Assembly: GCA_934086815.1 (NCBI GenBank)
Contig: CAKOIM010000019.1
Location: 1-19,091 of the forward strand
Length of the DNA: 19,091 bases
From: an uncultured Bacilli bacterium
GTDB lineage: Bacteria; Bacillota_I; Bacilli_A; RF39; UBA660
Direction of reading: 5' to 3'
Part shown: positions 1-8,083 of the stretch, piece after piece
Position numbering within the stretch: the first letter of the stretch is position 1
Layout: each line of letters begins with the position of its first letter
Notes under the pieces: generated by a model
Database searches by the model: none
Seen by the model: only the letters and a program-made list of their open reading frames with translations
Told to the model about the DNA's origin: nothing
Position numbers and translations under genes: made by a program

Positions 1-1
1 A

Positions 2-478
2 ACCGGGCCTCAAGGACCACAAGGTATTCAAGGAAACGAAGGACCAGCGGGTACGCCTGCAGTAACAGCATATTCTTATAAGTATGAAAACGGAACTGAA
101 GAATATGCCCTTACACAAGATACAGCAAAACAAGTTTTACTAAGTGAAAATGGCCCTAATAATAATGTTAATAATGCAAATGCAAATACTTTTACAATTA
201 CAACACCTGGAATATATAAAATAGATTACTTTTTATTAGGTTCATCATCTGTACAAGCAAATATGACTCTTAGTGTAAGACAAAATAATACAGCTATAAA
301 CGGATCTGAAATAATTAAAGCTTTCCAAGCAAATCAAGAAAACAGTATTAATGGTTCAATTTTAGCAAATTTAAATAATGGCGATGTTATTGATTTAAGC
401 GTTACATCATCAGCTACAGCTTCTTTAACACCTGGTGATGATACTAATGCTTACTTAACTTTATTAAAAATAGGATAA
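2..478 (+). CDS. Collagen-like surface protein, C-terminal part (5' end outside window)
   Basis: The frame is open from base 2 to the TAA at 476-478 and gives 158 residues. The first about 18 residues are Gly-X-Y triplets (GPQ GPQ GIQ GNE GPA GTP), so this is the end of a collagen-like triple-helix stalk. The remaining about 135 residues are rich in Asn, Thr, Ser and Val with alternating hydrophobics (for example PGIYKIDYFLLGSS and NGDVIDLSVTSS), resembling the BclA/C1q-like jelly-roll heads that trimerise bacterial collagen-like proteins. An ATG at 263 lies inside this domain and is not the start. Role is inferred: a surface or exosporium-type filament. The N-terminus, anchor and repeat length are outside the window. 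It converges on ung and shares its terminator. Confidence 0.8.
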   Translation, partial: TGPQGPQGIQGNEGPAGTPAVTAYSYKYENGTEEYALTQDTAKQVLLSENGPNNNVNNANANTFTITTPGIYKIDYFLLGSSSVQANMTLSVRQNNTAINGSEIIKAFQANQENSINGSILANLNNGDVIDLSVTSSATASLTPGDDTNAYLTLLKIG

Positions 479-495
479 AGAAAAAATCTTTATCC
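473..495. terminator. Bidirectional terminator between collagen-like gene and ung
   Basis: A perfect 8-bp stem (GGATAAAG at 473-480, CTTTATCC at 488-495) closes a 7-nt loop (AAAAAAT). The stop codons of both convergent genes (476-478 on plus, 490-492 on minus) lie within the stem. There is only a short T stretch on the plus side, so strength is uncertain. Confidence 0.6.
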
Positions 496-1158
496 TTTAG
501 TAACTTTCCAATCAATTGGTTTTAATTTATTATTAACTAAAAAATTATTTGCTTTGGAAAATGGTTTACTTCCAAAAAATCCACGACTTGCTGATAAAGG
601 CGAAGGATGAGCACTAGTTATAATTAAATGCTTTTCATTCGTTATTAACTTCGCCTTTTTTTTAGCAAAATTTCCCCATAAAATAAACACTATCGGTTCT
701 TCTTTTAAATTCAGTAACTTAATTATATAATCAGTGATTGCATCCCAGCCAATATTCCTATGACTAGCAGCCTTATCTTTTTCTACGGTTAATACACTAT
801 TAAGTAAAAGTACACCTTGCTTAGCCCAATTACTTAAATCTCCATTATCCTCTGGAACAATTCCTAAATCGCTATATAATTCTTTATAAATATTTTTAAG
901 TGACGGAGGAATTTTCACCCCCTTTTGAACAGAAAATGAAAGACCATGAGCTTCCCCTTCACCGTGATATGGATCTTGACCTACGATAACAACTTTTGTA
1001 TCTTTGTAACTCGTTAGTTTTAAGGCATTAAAAATATAATCTTTCGGAGGATATATTTCTTTTAGTTCATACTCATGCATAACTTTTTTATAAAATTCCT
1101 TAAATTCTAAACTATCCCAAATATTTTTTAACTTTTCATCCCAATCATTACCAATCAT
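490..1158 (-). CDS. ung: Uracil-DNA glycosylase (family 1)
   Basis: This enzyme removes uracil from DNA and begins base-excision repair. The 222-residue protein has the family-1 length and both diagnostic motifs. GQDPYHG is at residues 60-66, with D62 as the water-activating Asp. HPSPLSASRGFFG begins at H184 and carries the catalytic His and the minor-groove intercalation loop. KIPPSLKNIYKEL and LLLNSVLTV are also typical. It is the last gene of the long minus-strand operon. Its ATG overlaps the TGA of the MYG1-family gene (ATGA, 1155-1158), so translation is probably coupled. It is complete with no odd residues. The assignment is secure. Confidence 0.97.
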   Translation of the reverse strand: MIGNDWDEKLKNIWDSLEFKEFYKKVMHEYELKEIYPPKDYIFNALKLTSYKDTKVVIVGQDPYHGEGEAHGLSFSVQKGVKIPPSLKNIYKELYSDLGIVPEDNGDLSNWAKQGVLLLNSVLTVEKDKAASHRNIGWDAITDYIIKLLNLKEEPIVFILWGNFAKKKAKLITNEKHLIITSAHPSPLSASRGFFGSKPFSKANNFLVNNKLKPIDWKVTKG

Positions 1159-1958
1159 TTTAAAGCCTCACGACAGGCATATAAAATATCATTTAAACTC
1201 TTGGCTTTAATTAAAAATCTACTTGTATGGCAAAACTCCAAATATGGTGGTAAATTTTCTACCCACTTTTCTGGAAAAGGTTTTTTTAACGTTACAGTAT
1301 CACTATTTATAGGGACTCCTTTCCCAGCAAACCCACCTCTATTTGATGGATAAATAACATAAATTGCTTCAGTTGCTGGTAAATAATCATCCGTATACAA
1401 ATATTCATCTAAAACAATTATTCTTTTATCTACTGCTTCAGTATAATATTTTTTTACTTTTTCTGTATCTTCTAAATGCTTTAGCTCTTTTTTTATCATA
1501 TTACTCAATATTATTTTAGCAAAACCTACAGCCTTTTTAAATTCTTCATCTCCATTTTCACCATCATCTACTGGATTAAACATACTTATTGCAAAAGCTA
1601 AAGCATTATAAGAACCAGTGTTATCAGATAAATCTAAATCAGCAATTAACTTTTTATCTATATTATTATAGACCTCTTCACCATATAATTCACAAGCAAA
1701 CTCTCTCCATAATTTTCCAAAAGAAGCATAAGGAATACCATTATTCCTTTTTTCATTGTCCTTCATATGATGATCAAATTTACCCATTCCAATATCAAAG
1801 ACTATTCCTTCAAAATCATCGAATACAACATTACTTCTTATTATTTCAATTTCTGGATTTATAATTTGTAAAAAAGCCGCGGAAAATACATCATCCGAAT
1901 GAAATTTACTTCCGTGTGTTAATCCTTTTTTTATATTTTTTACATCTTTTGCTTTCAT
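1155..1958 (-). CDS. MYG1 (UPF0160) family DHH-like protein
   Basis: The 267-residue protein matches the MYG1 family, relatives of DHH/DHHA1 phosphoesterases; the eukaryotic member is reported to be a 3'-5' RNA exonuclease. Visible motifs are THGSKFHSDDVFSAA at residues 14-28 (metal-ligand His/Asp), FDIGMGKFDHH near residues 54-64, and a C-terminal YPSNRGGFAGKGVP. These fit the usual T-H-G-x-F-H-x-D-D signature and a DHH motif. Substrate in bacteria is not established; a nuclease or phosphoesterase role is inferred. The gene starts 6 nt after the rlmH stop, with GAGG in the gap as ribosome binding site, and overlaps ung by 4 nt, so it is in the same operon. Confidence 0.88.
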   Translation of the reverse strand: MKAKDVKNIKKGLTHGSKFHSDDVFSAAFLQIINPEIEIIRSNVVFDDFEGIVFDIGMGKFDHHMKDNEKRNNGIPYASFGKLWREFACELYGEEVYNNIDKKLIADLDLSDNTGSYNALAFAISMFNPVDDGENGDEEFKKAVGFAKIILSNMIKKELKHLEDTEKVKKYYTEAVDKRIIVLDEYLYTDDYLPATEAIYVIYPSNRGGFAGKGVPINSDTVTLKKPFPEKWVENLPPYLEFCHTSRFLIKAKSLNDILYACREALK

Positions 1959-1964
1959 TTTACC

Positions 1965-2402
1965 TCACTTATGATATGCCTCATTATTATTTATTTTAAA
2001 ACTTCTATATATTTGTTCTAATAATATTCCTCGAAATAGTCCATGAGGAAATGTAAATTTAGAAAAACTTATTAACTCATTACATAACTCTCTTACACTA
2101 TCACTTAAACCTAAAGATCCACCTATTATAAAGGTAATATTACTATTTATCATGAATATACTATCTATTTTTGTAGCAAACTCTTCACTTGTAGTTTCAT
2201 TCCCTTTTAAATCTAAGCCAATATTATAATCTTTACGATTAATATTTTTTATAATACTATCTATTTCTTTTTGATAATTATCATTATCTTTTAACTCTAT
2301 TATTTCTATTTTATGATATTTACTAATTCTTTTTTTATAATCATTTATTAAATCAGTTAAGTAACTTTCTTTAATTTTTCCTACACACAATATTTTAATC
2401 AT
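1965..2402 (-). CDS. rlmH: 23S rRNA (pseudouridine1915-N3)-methyltransferase RlmH
   Basis: RlmH methylates pseudouridine 1915 in helix 69 of 23S rRNA using SAM. The 145-residue protein has the SPOUT features: LDLKG (63-67), the knot loop FIIGGSLGLSD (91-101), and a C-terminal tail LLEQIYRSFKI..NEAYHK that forms part of the active site. It is slightly shorter than the usual about 159 residues. The normally conserved FPHQL is FPHGL here, a minor oddity. Its ATG overlaps the TGA of walJ (ATGA, 2399-2402). The walJ-rlmH linkage is a known Firmicutes arrangement. It ends with TGA, supporting the standard genetic code. Confidence 0.95.
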   Translation of the reverse strand: MIKILCVGKIKESYLTDLINDYKKRISKYHKIEIIELKDNDNYQKEIDSIIKNINRKDYNIGLDLKGNETTSEEFATKIDSIFMINSNITFIIGGSLGLSDSVRELCNELISFSKFTFPHGLFRGILLEQIYRSFKINNNEAYHK

Positions 2403-3163
2403 ATTTCTATTACTTCCGTTTTCTCATTTTGCCTAGCACATACTATATCATCAAATTCCAAATTATATTCTTTAAAAGTATTATGAATTGTATCTAAGGC
2501 AACTTCTTCACTATTGTTTGTTTCACTTAAATGGATTAAAACTATCTTTTTTGTTTTATCTCCGATTAACTTCGTAAGATAAAAAGATGCAGACTTATTT
2601 GATAAATGCCCTTCATCAGATAACACTCTTTTTTTTAACCATGATGGATAAGGCCCATGCATTAATAATTCGACATCATGATTACTTTCAAATAAGTATA
2701 AATCTAAATTTTTTAAATACTTAAAATTTCTTTGATTTATATATCCTGTGTCTGTTACATAGGCAACACTTTTACCATCATAACTTATTACAAAGTTTCG
2801 AGAATCCGGAGCATCATGACTTGATTTAAATGATTTAATTTTAATACCATCTAATTCTAATTCATCATCTAAAACATAAATATGTTTATAATCATTTATA
2901 TTATCTAAGGATGCAAATAATTTTTCACTAACTACCAAAGCCGCATTAGTTTTATTTAAAAATGTTTTTAATCCCGAAATATGATCACTATGATTATGAC
3001 TAATCAAACAATAATCAATTGTTTTAATATCTACATCCATTTCTTTTAATGTTTCACTAATATATTTATAATTTCTTCCAACATCTAATAAAAATCTTTT
3101 ATTATTTATTTCCATATAGGTAACATTACCTTTGGAACCACTTGATAAAACTACTGCTTTCAT
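2399..3163 (-). CDS. walJ: MBL-fold metallohydrolase, WalJ/YycJ type
   Basis: The 254-residue metallo-beta-lactamase-fold protein has the zinc motif HNHSDH at residues 56-61 (H56, H58, D60, H61), the N-terminal LSSGSKGN signature of the YycJ/WalJ family, VTDTG, ESNHD and LSDEGHLSN. YycJ-type proteins are thought to be nucleases linked to DNA replication, repair and cell-wall control in Bacilli. The direct neighbour rlmH supports this subfamily. The WalK/WalR two-component system and WalH/WalI that often precede walJ are not in this window. Its ATG overlaps the stop of the M23 gene by one base (TAATG at 3163). Confidence 0.9.
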   Translation of the reverse strand: MKAVVLSSGSKGNVTYMEINNKRFLLDVGRNYKYISETLKEMDVDIKTIDYCLISHNHSDHISGLKTFLNKTNAALVVSEKLFASLDNINDYKHIYVLDDELELDGIKIKSFKSSHDAPDSRNFVISYDGKSVAYVTDTGYINQRNFKYLKNLDLYLFESNHDVELLMHGPYPSWLKKRVLSDEGHLSNKSASFYLTKLIGDKTKKIVLIHLSETNNSEEVALDTIHNTFKEYNLEFDDIVCARQNEKTEVIEI

Positions 3164-4641
3164 TATCTTAACCTTATATAATTTAATGGATTTTGAAAAG
3201 CATAACTACCATGGAATGGCCAACCAACAGATACACCAAAATGAAGATGAACTCCAAACGCTAAGCCTGAATCACCCATTTCTCCTATTTGTTGTCCTTT
3301 ACTTACTGTTTGCCCTTCTCTTACTAATGATCTATATAGGTGGGCATATTGTGTATAAATATTATTATCATGTTGAACAATTATAAAGTTACCATCCGTA
3401 TTTCTAAATGTTGATTCAACTACTACCCCATCAGCAACAGCATATATTGGCGATCTAAAACCTGTACCAGATATATCAACACCATTATGTAATTTTTTAC
3501 CACGCCATCCAAATGGACTTGTAAGCATGAATGGATAATTAGTCGGATATCCCCAACCACTCACATTAACATAATTTCCAGAAACATTACTAGGTCGTGA
3601 AACAATTTTTCTACCAACAGTTACTTCTTGTTTTACCATTTCTCTTATAACTTCTTGTTTAGAAATTTTAGCTTCATTTGATGATACTCCATTTACAACA
3701 TTATATGTAGCATGTACTAACGTTAAACCATTAACACCACTTTTAGTAATTTCTGAATAATTCGAAGGTTTTGTATTATCAACAATAGTTTCCGTACTAA
3801 ACGGCGTTTCATTTTCACTTATTTCATATATATTATAACTTAAATTTAGTACAGGGTTAATTAATGTTACATTAACATTACTACCTACGGTCAAAAGTGC
3901 CGTTTCTGATGAATATTTAGGATTAGCTACTAAGAATTCTTGTGTACTTATTTGATTTGCTTCACTAATACTTGCAATACTATCACCAGTTTGAACAGTA
4001 TAAGAATCCATTTTAGCATCTGGGCCAAATAATAAATATTGACTCAAAGTATCAGAGTCCGTAAATATATTATCATCAACACTTATATATCCTTCTTTTA
4101 TCGTAATTGATTCTAAAAAGTTCATACTACTTATAACTGAACCTATTTCATTCGTAGTTCTTAAGTTCTCATTATATTTATTTAATTGATCTTTAGTTAT
4201 AAATGACAAGATAAAATTATTTATTGCCGTATTAAATATTTCTTTATCTAACACTTTAATATTTATTTCTTCTTTTTCATTTCCCTTTATACTAATTATA
4301 TACCCCTTTACTGTAAAATCATTTAAGTCTTCTATATGTTTATAAATATCATTTACACTTTTAAAATCATTATCATAACTTTGTGTTTTAATAATATTTA
4401 ACCCTGATGGAGGATATACATAATCAACATTATATGTTTCTTTTATTGCTTTTTGTTCTTTATTTATTAAATCATATAATTCTTCTTTATTTGCAATTTT
4501 ACCTAATTCATTTCCATCTAAGTATACTTCATATACATTTGTAGCCTCAACTATTTTAGGATCATTTACTTCATTTATAAAGTATAAAACTACAATTAGT
4601 ATTGATAATATAGCAGATACAATAATACTTTTATTACTCAT
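3163..4641 (-). CDS. Membrane-anchored LysM-G5-M23 peptidoglycan endopeptidase
   Basis: An N-terminal membrane helix (about residues 6-24) is followed by a region without a recognised domain. A LysM peptidoglycan-binding module follows (YTVQTGDSIASISEANQ, about 215-260), then a G5-like stretch (about 290-345, ending KQEVTVGRK), and a C-terminal M23 peptidase. The zinc and catalytic residues are present: HNGVD (H385, D389), YAH (H434) and HLHF (H465, H467). It probably cuts peptide cross-links in the wall. Start choice: an ATG six bases upstream (4647) would abut the GGAG ribosome binding site, whereas the ATG at 4641 lies 6 nt from it, so 4641 is preferred (492 residues). It overlaps the end of dnaB by 8 nt and walJ by 1 nt. 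Confidence 0.93.
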   Translation of the reverse strand: MSNKSIIVSAILSILIVVLYFINEVNDPKIVEATNVYEVYLDGNELGKIANKEELYDLINKEQKAIKETYNVDYVYPPSGLNIIKTQSYDNDFKSVNDIYKHIEDLNDFTVKGYIISIKGNEKEEINIKVLDKEIFNTAINNFILSFITKDQLNKYNENLRTTNEIGSVISSMNFLESITIKEGYISVDDNIFTDSDTLSQYLLFGPDAKMDSYTVQTGDSIASISEANQISTQEFLVANPKYSSETALLTVGSNVNVTLINPVLNLSYNIYEISENETPFSTETIVDNTKPSNYSEITKSGVNGLTLVHATYNVVNGVSSNEAKISKQEVIREMVKQEVTVGRKIVSRPSNVSGNYVNVSGWGYPTNYPFMLTSPFGWRGKKLHNGVDISGTGFRSPIYAVADGVVVESTFRNTDGNFIIVQHDNNIYTQYAHLYRSLVREGQTVSKGQQIGEMGDSGLAFGVHLHFGVSVGWPFHGSYAFQNPLNYIRLR

Positions 4642-5974
4642 TTTCATCTCCGGCTACTTTTAATTGACTTTTAAAACTACTCATATTAAGTTCAAATAAT
4701 AAATTAACCGTACCCAGTCCTCCTTTTCTATGTTTAGCAATTATTAATTCCGCTGGAACAATCTTTTGATTAAAATCTTTTGCTTTTTCATAATAATCTT
4801 TACGATTTATAAATAGTACCATATCAGCATCTTGTTCTAATGATCCTGATTCACGTAAATCTGCTAACATTGGTTGATTACTTTCTCTTTTTTCAGCACT
4901 ACGTGATAATTGTGATAATGCAATAACTGGTACATCAAGTTCTAAAGCCATAGTTTTTAAAGAACGTGATATTTCAGATACTTCGACTTGTCTTGATTCT
5001 ATTCTTCTTGAACCAGAACTAACTAATTGCAAATAATCTATTACTACAAGTCCAAGACCATTTTCACTACTAGCGAGCCTTCGACACTTAGCTCTTATTT
5101 CTTGTGCTGTAACTCCTGCATTATCTTCTATATAAATATTAGTATTAGCAAGTTGAGATAATGCTTCATTGTATCTTTTCCAATCCTTTTCTTGCATATT
5201 ACCAGTTTGCAATTTATATGCATCTATTTGCCCAGTTGATGAAATCATTCTGTTTATAAGCATATCCGCGGACATTTCTAAGTTAAATATTGCCACGGCT
5301 TTTTTAGTATGCATCGCCGCATAATTAGCCATATTAAGTGCTAAAGCAGTTTTCCCCATCCCAGGTCGAGCTGCTAAAATAATCATTTCGCCACCTTGCA
5401 ACCCAGTTGTTATTTTATCAAAGTCAGGAAATCCAGTTTCAATCCCTGTAATAGGCCTTTTATTTTTAGCTAATTCTTCAAGTTTCGCCTGCGCTCTTTT
5501 AAGTATTTCACTAATTGGAACAAAATCACCTACACTTCTTGCTCTTACTACATTTAATATATTTTTTTCTGCACTATCCAATAATTGGTTTACATCTTCT
5601 TCTTCAAACGAATTATTTACAATATCATTTGCAGTATCTACTAAATGCCTTCTAATAGCAAAATCTTTTACAATCTTTATATAATAATCTAAATTAGTAC
5701 TTGTAACAACCGAATCTATTACTTCCGTTATATAATTAAGACCTACGACATTTAGTTTCTTATCTTTATCTAACTCATTTTTAACCGTAGTAACATCAAT
5801 TGGATTTTTATTTTCATGTAAACTTTTTATGGCATTAAATAAATATTTATTTCTTTCATCAGAAAACATATCTTCGCTTACTTCTTCAACAATTTTATTT
5901 ACTTCTAAATTATTTAAAAAAGCAACGCCCAAGACACTCATTTCAGCTTCGAGATTTTGTATTGTTCTTGCCAT
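4634..5974 (-). CDS. dnaB: Replicative DNA helicase
   Basis: DnaB is the hexameric helicase at the replication fork. The 446-residue protein has the N-terminal primase-interacting domain (about 1-150), a linker, and the RecA-like helicase domain from about 175. Motifs seen are Walker A ARPGMGKTALAL (about residues 201-212), Walker B LGLVVIDYLQL, ESRQVEVSEISRSLK, ALSQLSR and the end motif KHRKGG. No intein interrupts the P-loop. It starts 9 nt after rplI with a good AAGGAGG site. rplI-dnaB is a conserved Firmicutes pair. The B. subtilis equivalent is called dnaC. Confidence 0.97.
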   Translation of the reverse strand: MARTIQNLEAEMSVLGVAFLNNLEVNKIVEEVSEDMFSDERNKYLFNAIKSLHENKNPIDVTTVKNELDKDKKLNVVGLNYITEVIDSVVTSTNLDYYIKIVKDFAIRRHLVDTANDIVNNSFEEEDVNQLLDSAEKNILNVVRARSVGDFVPISEILKRAQAKLEELAKNKRPITGIETGFPDFDKITTGLQGGEMIILAARPGMGKTALALNMANYAAMHTKKAVAIFNLEMSADMLINRMISSTGQIDAYKLQTGNMQEKDWKRYNEALSQLANTNIYIEDNAGVTAQEIRAKCRRLASSENGLGLVVIDYLQLVSSGSRRIESRQVEVSEISRSLKTMALELDVPVIALSQLSRSAEKRESNQPMLADLRESGSLEQDADMVLFINRKDYYEKAKDFNQKIVPAELIIAKHRKGGLGTVNLLFELNMSSFKSQLKVAGDENE

Positions 5975-5983
5975 AAATCCTCC

Positions 5984-6424
5984 TTATTTAACTAATTCAA
6001 TATTGATATTAAAAACTACCCTTTTATGTAGTTCTAATTTTACTTGTGTTACACCTAAACTACTTACTGGTGTATCTAATTTTATACATTTTTTATCTAT
6101 CTTGTAGCCCATTTCTTTAAGTTTTTCACTTATTTGTTTACTAGAAATTGTACCAAACACTTTATCTTGAGCTCCTGTTTTAACTTTAAATACTATATTT
6201 TTATTTTCCAATTTTTTTCTTATTTCATTTAAACTTTCAACTAACGCTTCTTCTTCTTTATTTAATTTATCAAGTTTATTAGTAAGTATTTCATTACTTC
6301 TTTTAGAATATGCAACAGCTAAGTTATTTTTAATTAAATAATTATTAGCATATCCATCACTTACTTCAATAATACTATCTTTTTTTCCTTGATTTTTTAC
6401 ATCACATAATAATATAACCTTCAT
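5984..6424 (-). CDS. rplI: 50S ribosomal protein bL9
   Basis: The 146-residue protein begins MKVILLCDVKNQGKKDSIIEV and has the L9 N-terminal domain including GYANNYLIKNNLAV. A long connecting helix rich in Lys and Glu (about 45-80) and a C-terminal domain with KTGAQDKVFGTISSKQI follow. Length is normal. It is the first gene of the minus-strand operon that continues into dnaB, with an AAAGGAGGAG ribosome binding site just upstream. The gdpP (DHH phosphodiesterase) gene that often precedes rplI is absent; the next gene upstream is divergent and accessory. Confidence 0.96.
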   Translation of the reverse strand: MKVILLCDVKNQGKKDSIIEVSDGYANNYLIKNNLAVAYSKRSNEILTNKLDKLNKEEEALVESLNEIRKKLENKNIVFKVKTGAQDKVFGTISSKQISEKLKEMGYKIDKKCIKLDTPVSSLGVTQVKLELHKRVVFNINIELVK

Positions 6425-6448
6425 TTTTCTCCTCCTTTAGTACTTAAT

Positions 6449-6457
6449 ATTGTATCA
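6449..6457 (-). promoter_or_regulatory. Candidate extended -10 promoter for rplI operon
   Basis: On the minus strand the sequence reads TGA-TACAAT, an extended -10 element (TGn plus TANAAT-like hexamer), 25 nt upstream of the rplI ATG. No convincing -35 hexamer is seen. It lies in the divergent gap to the XRE-ImmA gene. Confidence 0.45.
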
Positions 6458-6490
6458 TAATTTTTTTAAAAAATCATCAGTTAAAATAAG

Positions 6491-6519
6491 TTTACATTTC
6501 ATTCATTTTATGTTAATAT
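6491..6519 (+). promoter_or_regulatory. Candidate sigma-A promoter for XRE-ImmA/PIN pair
   Basis: TTTACA (6491-6496) and TAATAT (6514-6519) are separated by exactly 17 bp. An AAGGAGG ribosome binding site follows at 6532-6538 before the ATG at 6544. The -35 is a 5/6 match and the -10 a 4/6 match. Because the downstream protein starts with a DNA-binding HTH, this gap may also hold its operator, but no clear palindrome was identified. Confidence 0.45.
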
Positions 6520-6543
6520 TTAAACCATAAGAAGGAGGCCCTT

Positions 6544-7581
6544 ATGAATACTATTGGAGATAATTTAAAAAAGGTGCGCTTATTAAAAAACATATCCTTG
6601 CGTGAAGCTGGAAAACTTCTTAATATGAGTGCAACAGCAGTTTCTAAATATGAAAAAGGATTAATAATTCCTAATTCAGAAAAAATAATAGAATTTGCCA
6701 AAGTTTACAACGTTAAAACAATTGATTTATTAAAAATGTATGATCCACCTAAAATGAAATTTAATTCTTTTAGAAAGAAAAAAAGATTAACTGGTCAATC
6801 CTTATTGCTTTTAGAAAATTTAATTCAAGAAAATGTGGCTAAAAACTTAGAGGTAATCGAAATGAATGATATTAATTTACGAATTAAATTGCCAAAGTAT
6901 TCTTGTCAAAATATAGATGATGCTGAAAAAGCTGCGAATGAATTTAGAAATTATATAAAAATATCTAATAAGCAACCACTTTTTGAAATAATTAATATAT
7001 TAGAAAACATCGGAATAACTATCATTCAAATAAAAAACAACAATAATCGTTTCAATGATTTTGATGGTCTAAGCGAATTTGGAAACGATATTCCAATTAT
7101 AGTTTTACGAGATGATATAAAAGATGGAGCTAGACAGAGGTTTACTATAGCTCACGAATTAGGACACTTAATTTTAAACATTAATAAATGCTTAGATGAA
7201 GAAAAGATTTGCAATAGATTTGCAAGTGCCTTGTTAATGCCAAAAGAAGCTATTATAAACGAATTTGGAAATATAAGAAAAAATATAAACTTTTATGAAT
7301 TAATTGCCTTTAAAAATGAATTTAAAGTTAGTTATTCGGCAATTATATATAGATTAAAGGATTTAAATATTATTTCTGACTACCTATATAAAAAATATAA
7401 TATCTTTTTAAACCAACACATTGGCAAAAATGATCCTAATCCAATTAAACCAGAAATATCTTATCAATTCAAAAAAAGTGTTTATAAATTAGAAGCTAAA
7501 GAAATAATTTCAAAAACAAAAGCTTGTGAGCTACTGGGGGTAACTTTAGATGAATATAACAAAGAAGTTAATTATTACTGA
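6544..7581 (+). CDS. XRE-family HTH / ImmA-IrrE metalloprotease fusion
   Basis: The 345-residue protein joins an N-terminal XRE helix-turn-helix (about residues 5-60, ISLREAGKLLNMSATAVSKYE) to an ImmA/IrrE-type (COG2856) peptidase domain. The zinc motif is FTIAHELGHLIL, with H204, E205 and H208, followed by CNRFASALLMPKE, the typical third-ligand helix of this family. Such proteins act as regulators or antitoxin-like partners that cleave or sense a repressor; ImmA is the ICEBs1 prototype. It overlaps the following PIN-domain gene by 32 nt, so the two are coupled. It diverges from rplI. Specific target is unknown. Confidence 0.88.
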   Translation: MNTIGDNLKKVRLLKNISLREAGKLLNMSATAVSKYEKGLIIPNSEKIIEFAKVYNVKTIDLLKMYDPPKMKFNSFRKKKRLTGQSLLLLENLIQENVAKNLEVIEMNDINLRIKLPKYSCQNIDDAEKAANEFRNYIKISNKQPLFEIINILENIGITIIQIKNNNNRFNDFDGLSEFGNDIPIIVLRDDIKDGARQRFTIAHELGHLILNINKCLDEEKICNRFASALLMPKEAIINEFGNIRKNINFYELIAFKNEFKVSYSAIIYRLKDLNIISDYLYKKYNIFLNQHIGKNDPNPIKPEISYQFKKSVYKLEAKEIISKTKACELLGVTLDEYNKEVNYY

Positions 7582-8080
7582 CACAAATATTATAACTGAT
7601 TTAAACAATGCTAATATATTGGAAGAATTTGTTAATTTAGACAATGTATTTATAAGCGATTTAATTAAACATGATGAAGTAAATTTTCAAACAGGCAATG
7701 TAAAAATTATTAATAAATTTAAGGTAATACCTGCAACAGCGAATCAACTTATAAAGGTAAATACCTTATCAACAAAAGAAAAAAAATTATCAACATATGA
7801 TTTATTAAACTATGTTATAGCTAAAGAAAACAATTGTATTTTAGCAACTGGAGATAACCGATTAAAAATATACTCTGAAAAAAATGGCGTAGAGGTAATA
7901 CGAACTTTAAAAATAATCAATCTTATGGAATCAAAAAATATTATAACATCAAAAAAAGCAATAAAAGCTTGCTTATTATTAAAACAAAATTCCAAAACTC
8001 GTATCCCTGAAACAGAGATTAATAATTTAATTAAGAAATTAGAAAAAGATTCAGACTTAGTAACATCTGAATCTTTTTAA
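7550..8080 (+). CDS. PIN-domain protein, likely toxin-type RNase paired with XRE-ImmA
   Basis: The 176-residue protein has PIN-like acidic positions. D11 is in the first strand (LIITDTNIITDL), D84 in STYDLLNYVIA and D102 in ILATGDNRLKIYSEKNGVEVI; the last resembles the conserved end of the PIN active site. PIN domains are Mg-dependent ribonucleases common in toxin-antitoxin pairs, and PIN proteins beside XRE-COG2856 genes have been predicted as such pairs. The first ATG (7550) lies 32 nt inside the upstream gene with only a weak G-rich ribosome binding site, suggesting translational coupling. Residues 121-176 form a helical tail. The final codons double as half of a terminator. Function is inferred, not shown. 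Confidence 0.75.
   Translation: MNITKKLIITDTNIITDLNNANILEEFVNLDNVFISDLIKHDEVNFQTGNVKIINKFKVIPATANQLIKVNTLSTKEKKLSTYDLLNYVIAKENNCILATGDNRLKIYSEKNGVEVIRTLKIINLMESKNIITSKKAIKACLLLKQNSKTRIPETEINNLIKKLEKDSDLVTSESF
8043..8078. terminator. Bidirectional terminator between PIN gene and MBOAT gene
   Basis: A 13-bp perfect stem (8043-8055 with 8066-8078) encloses a 10-nt loop and is flanked by A5 on the left and T5 on the right, so it can work on both strands. It lies wholly inside the last codons of the plus-strand gene and just past the stop of the minus-strand MBOAT gene (8084). Confidence 0.8.
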
Positions 8081-8083
8081 TTG

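Noticed and set aside
1589..1864. Plus-strand open frame within the MYG1-family gene
   Set aside because: It is antisense to a clear conserved gene and its translation is low-complexity His/Tyr/Gln text. The same reasoning removes open frames at 3132-3386, 5829-6107, 6513-6701, 7810-7995, 15735-15920 and 16645-16941.
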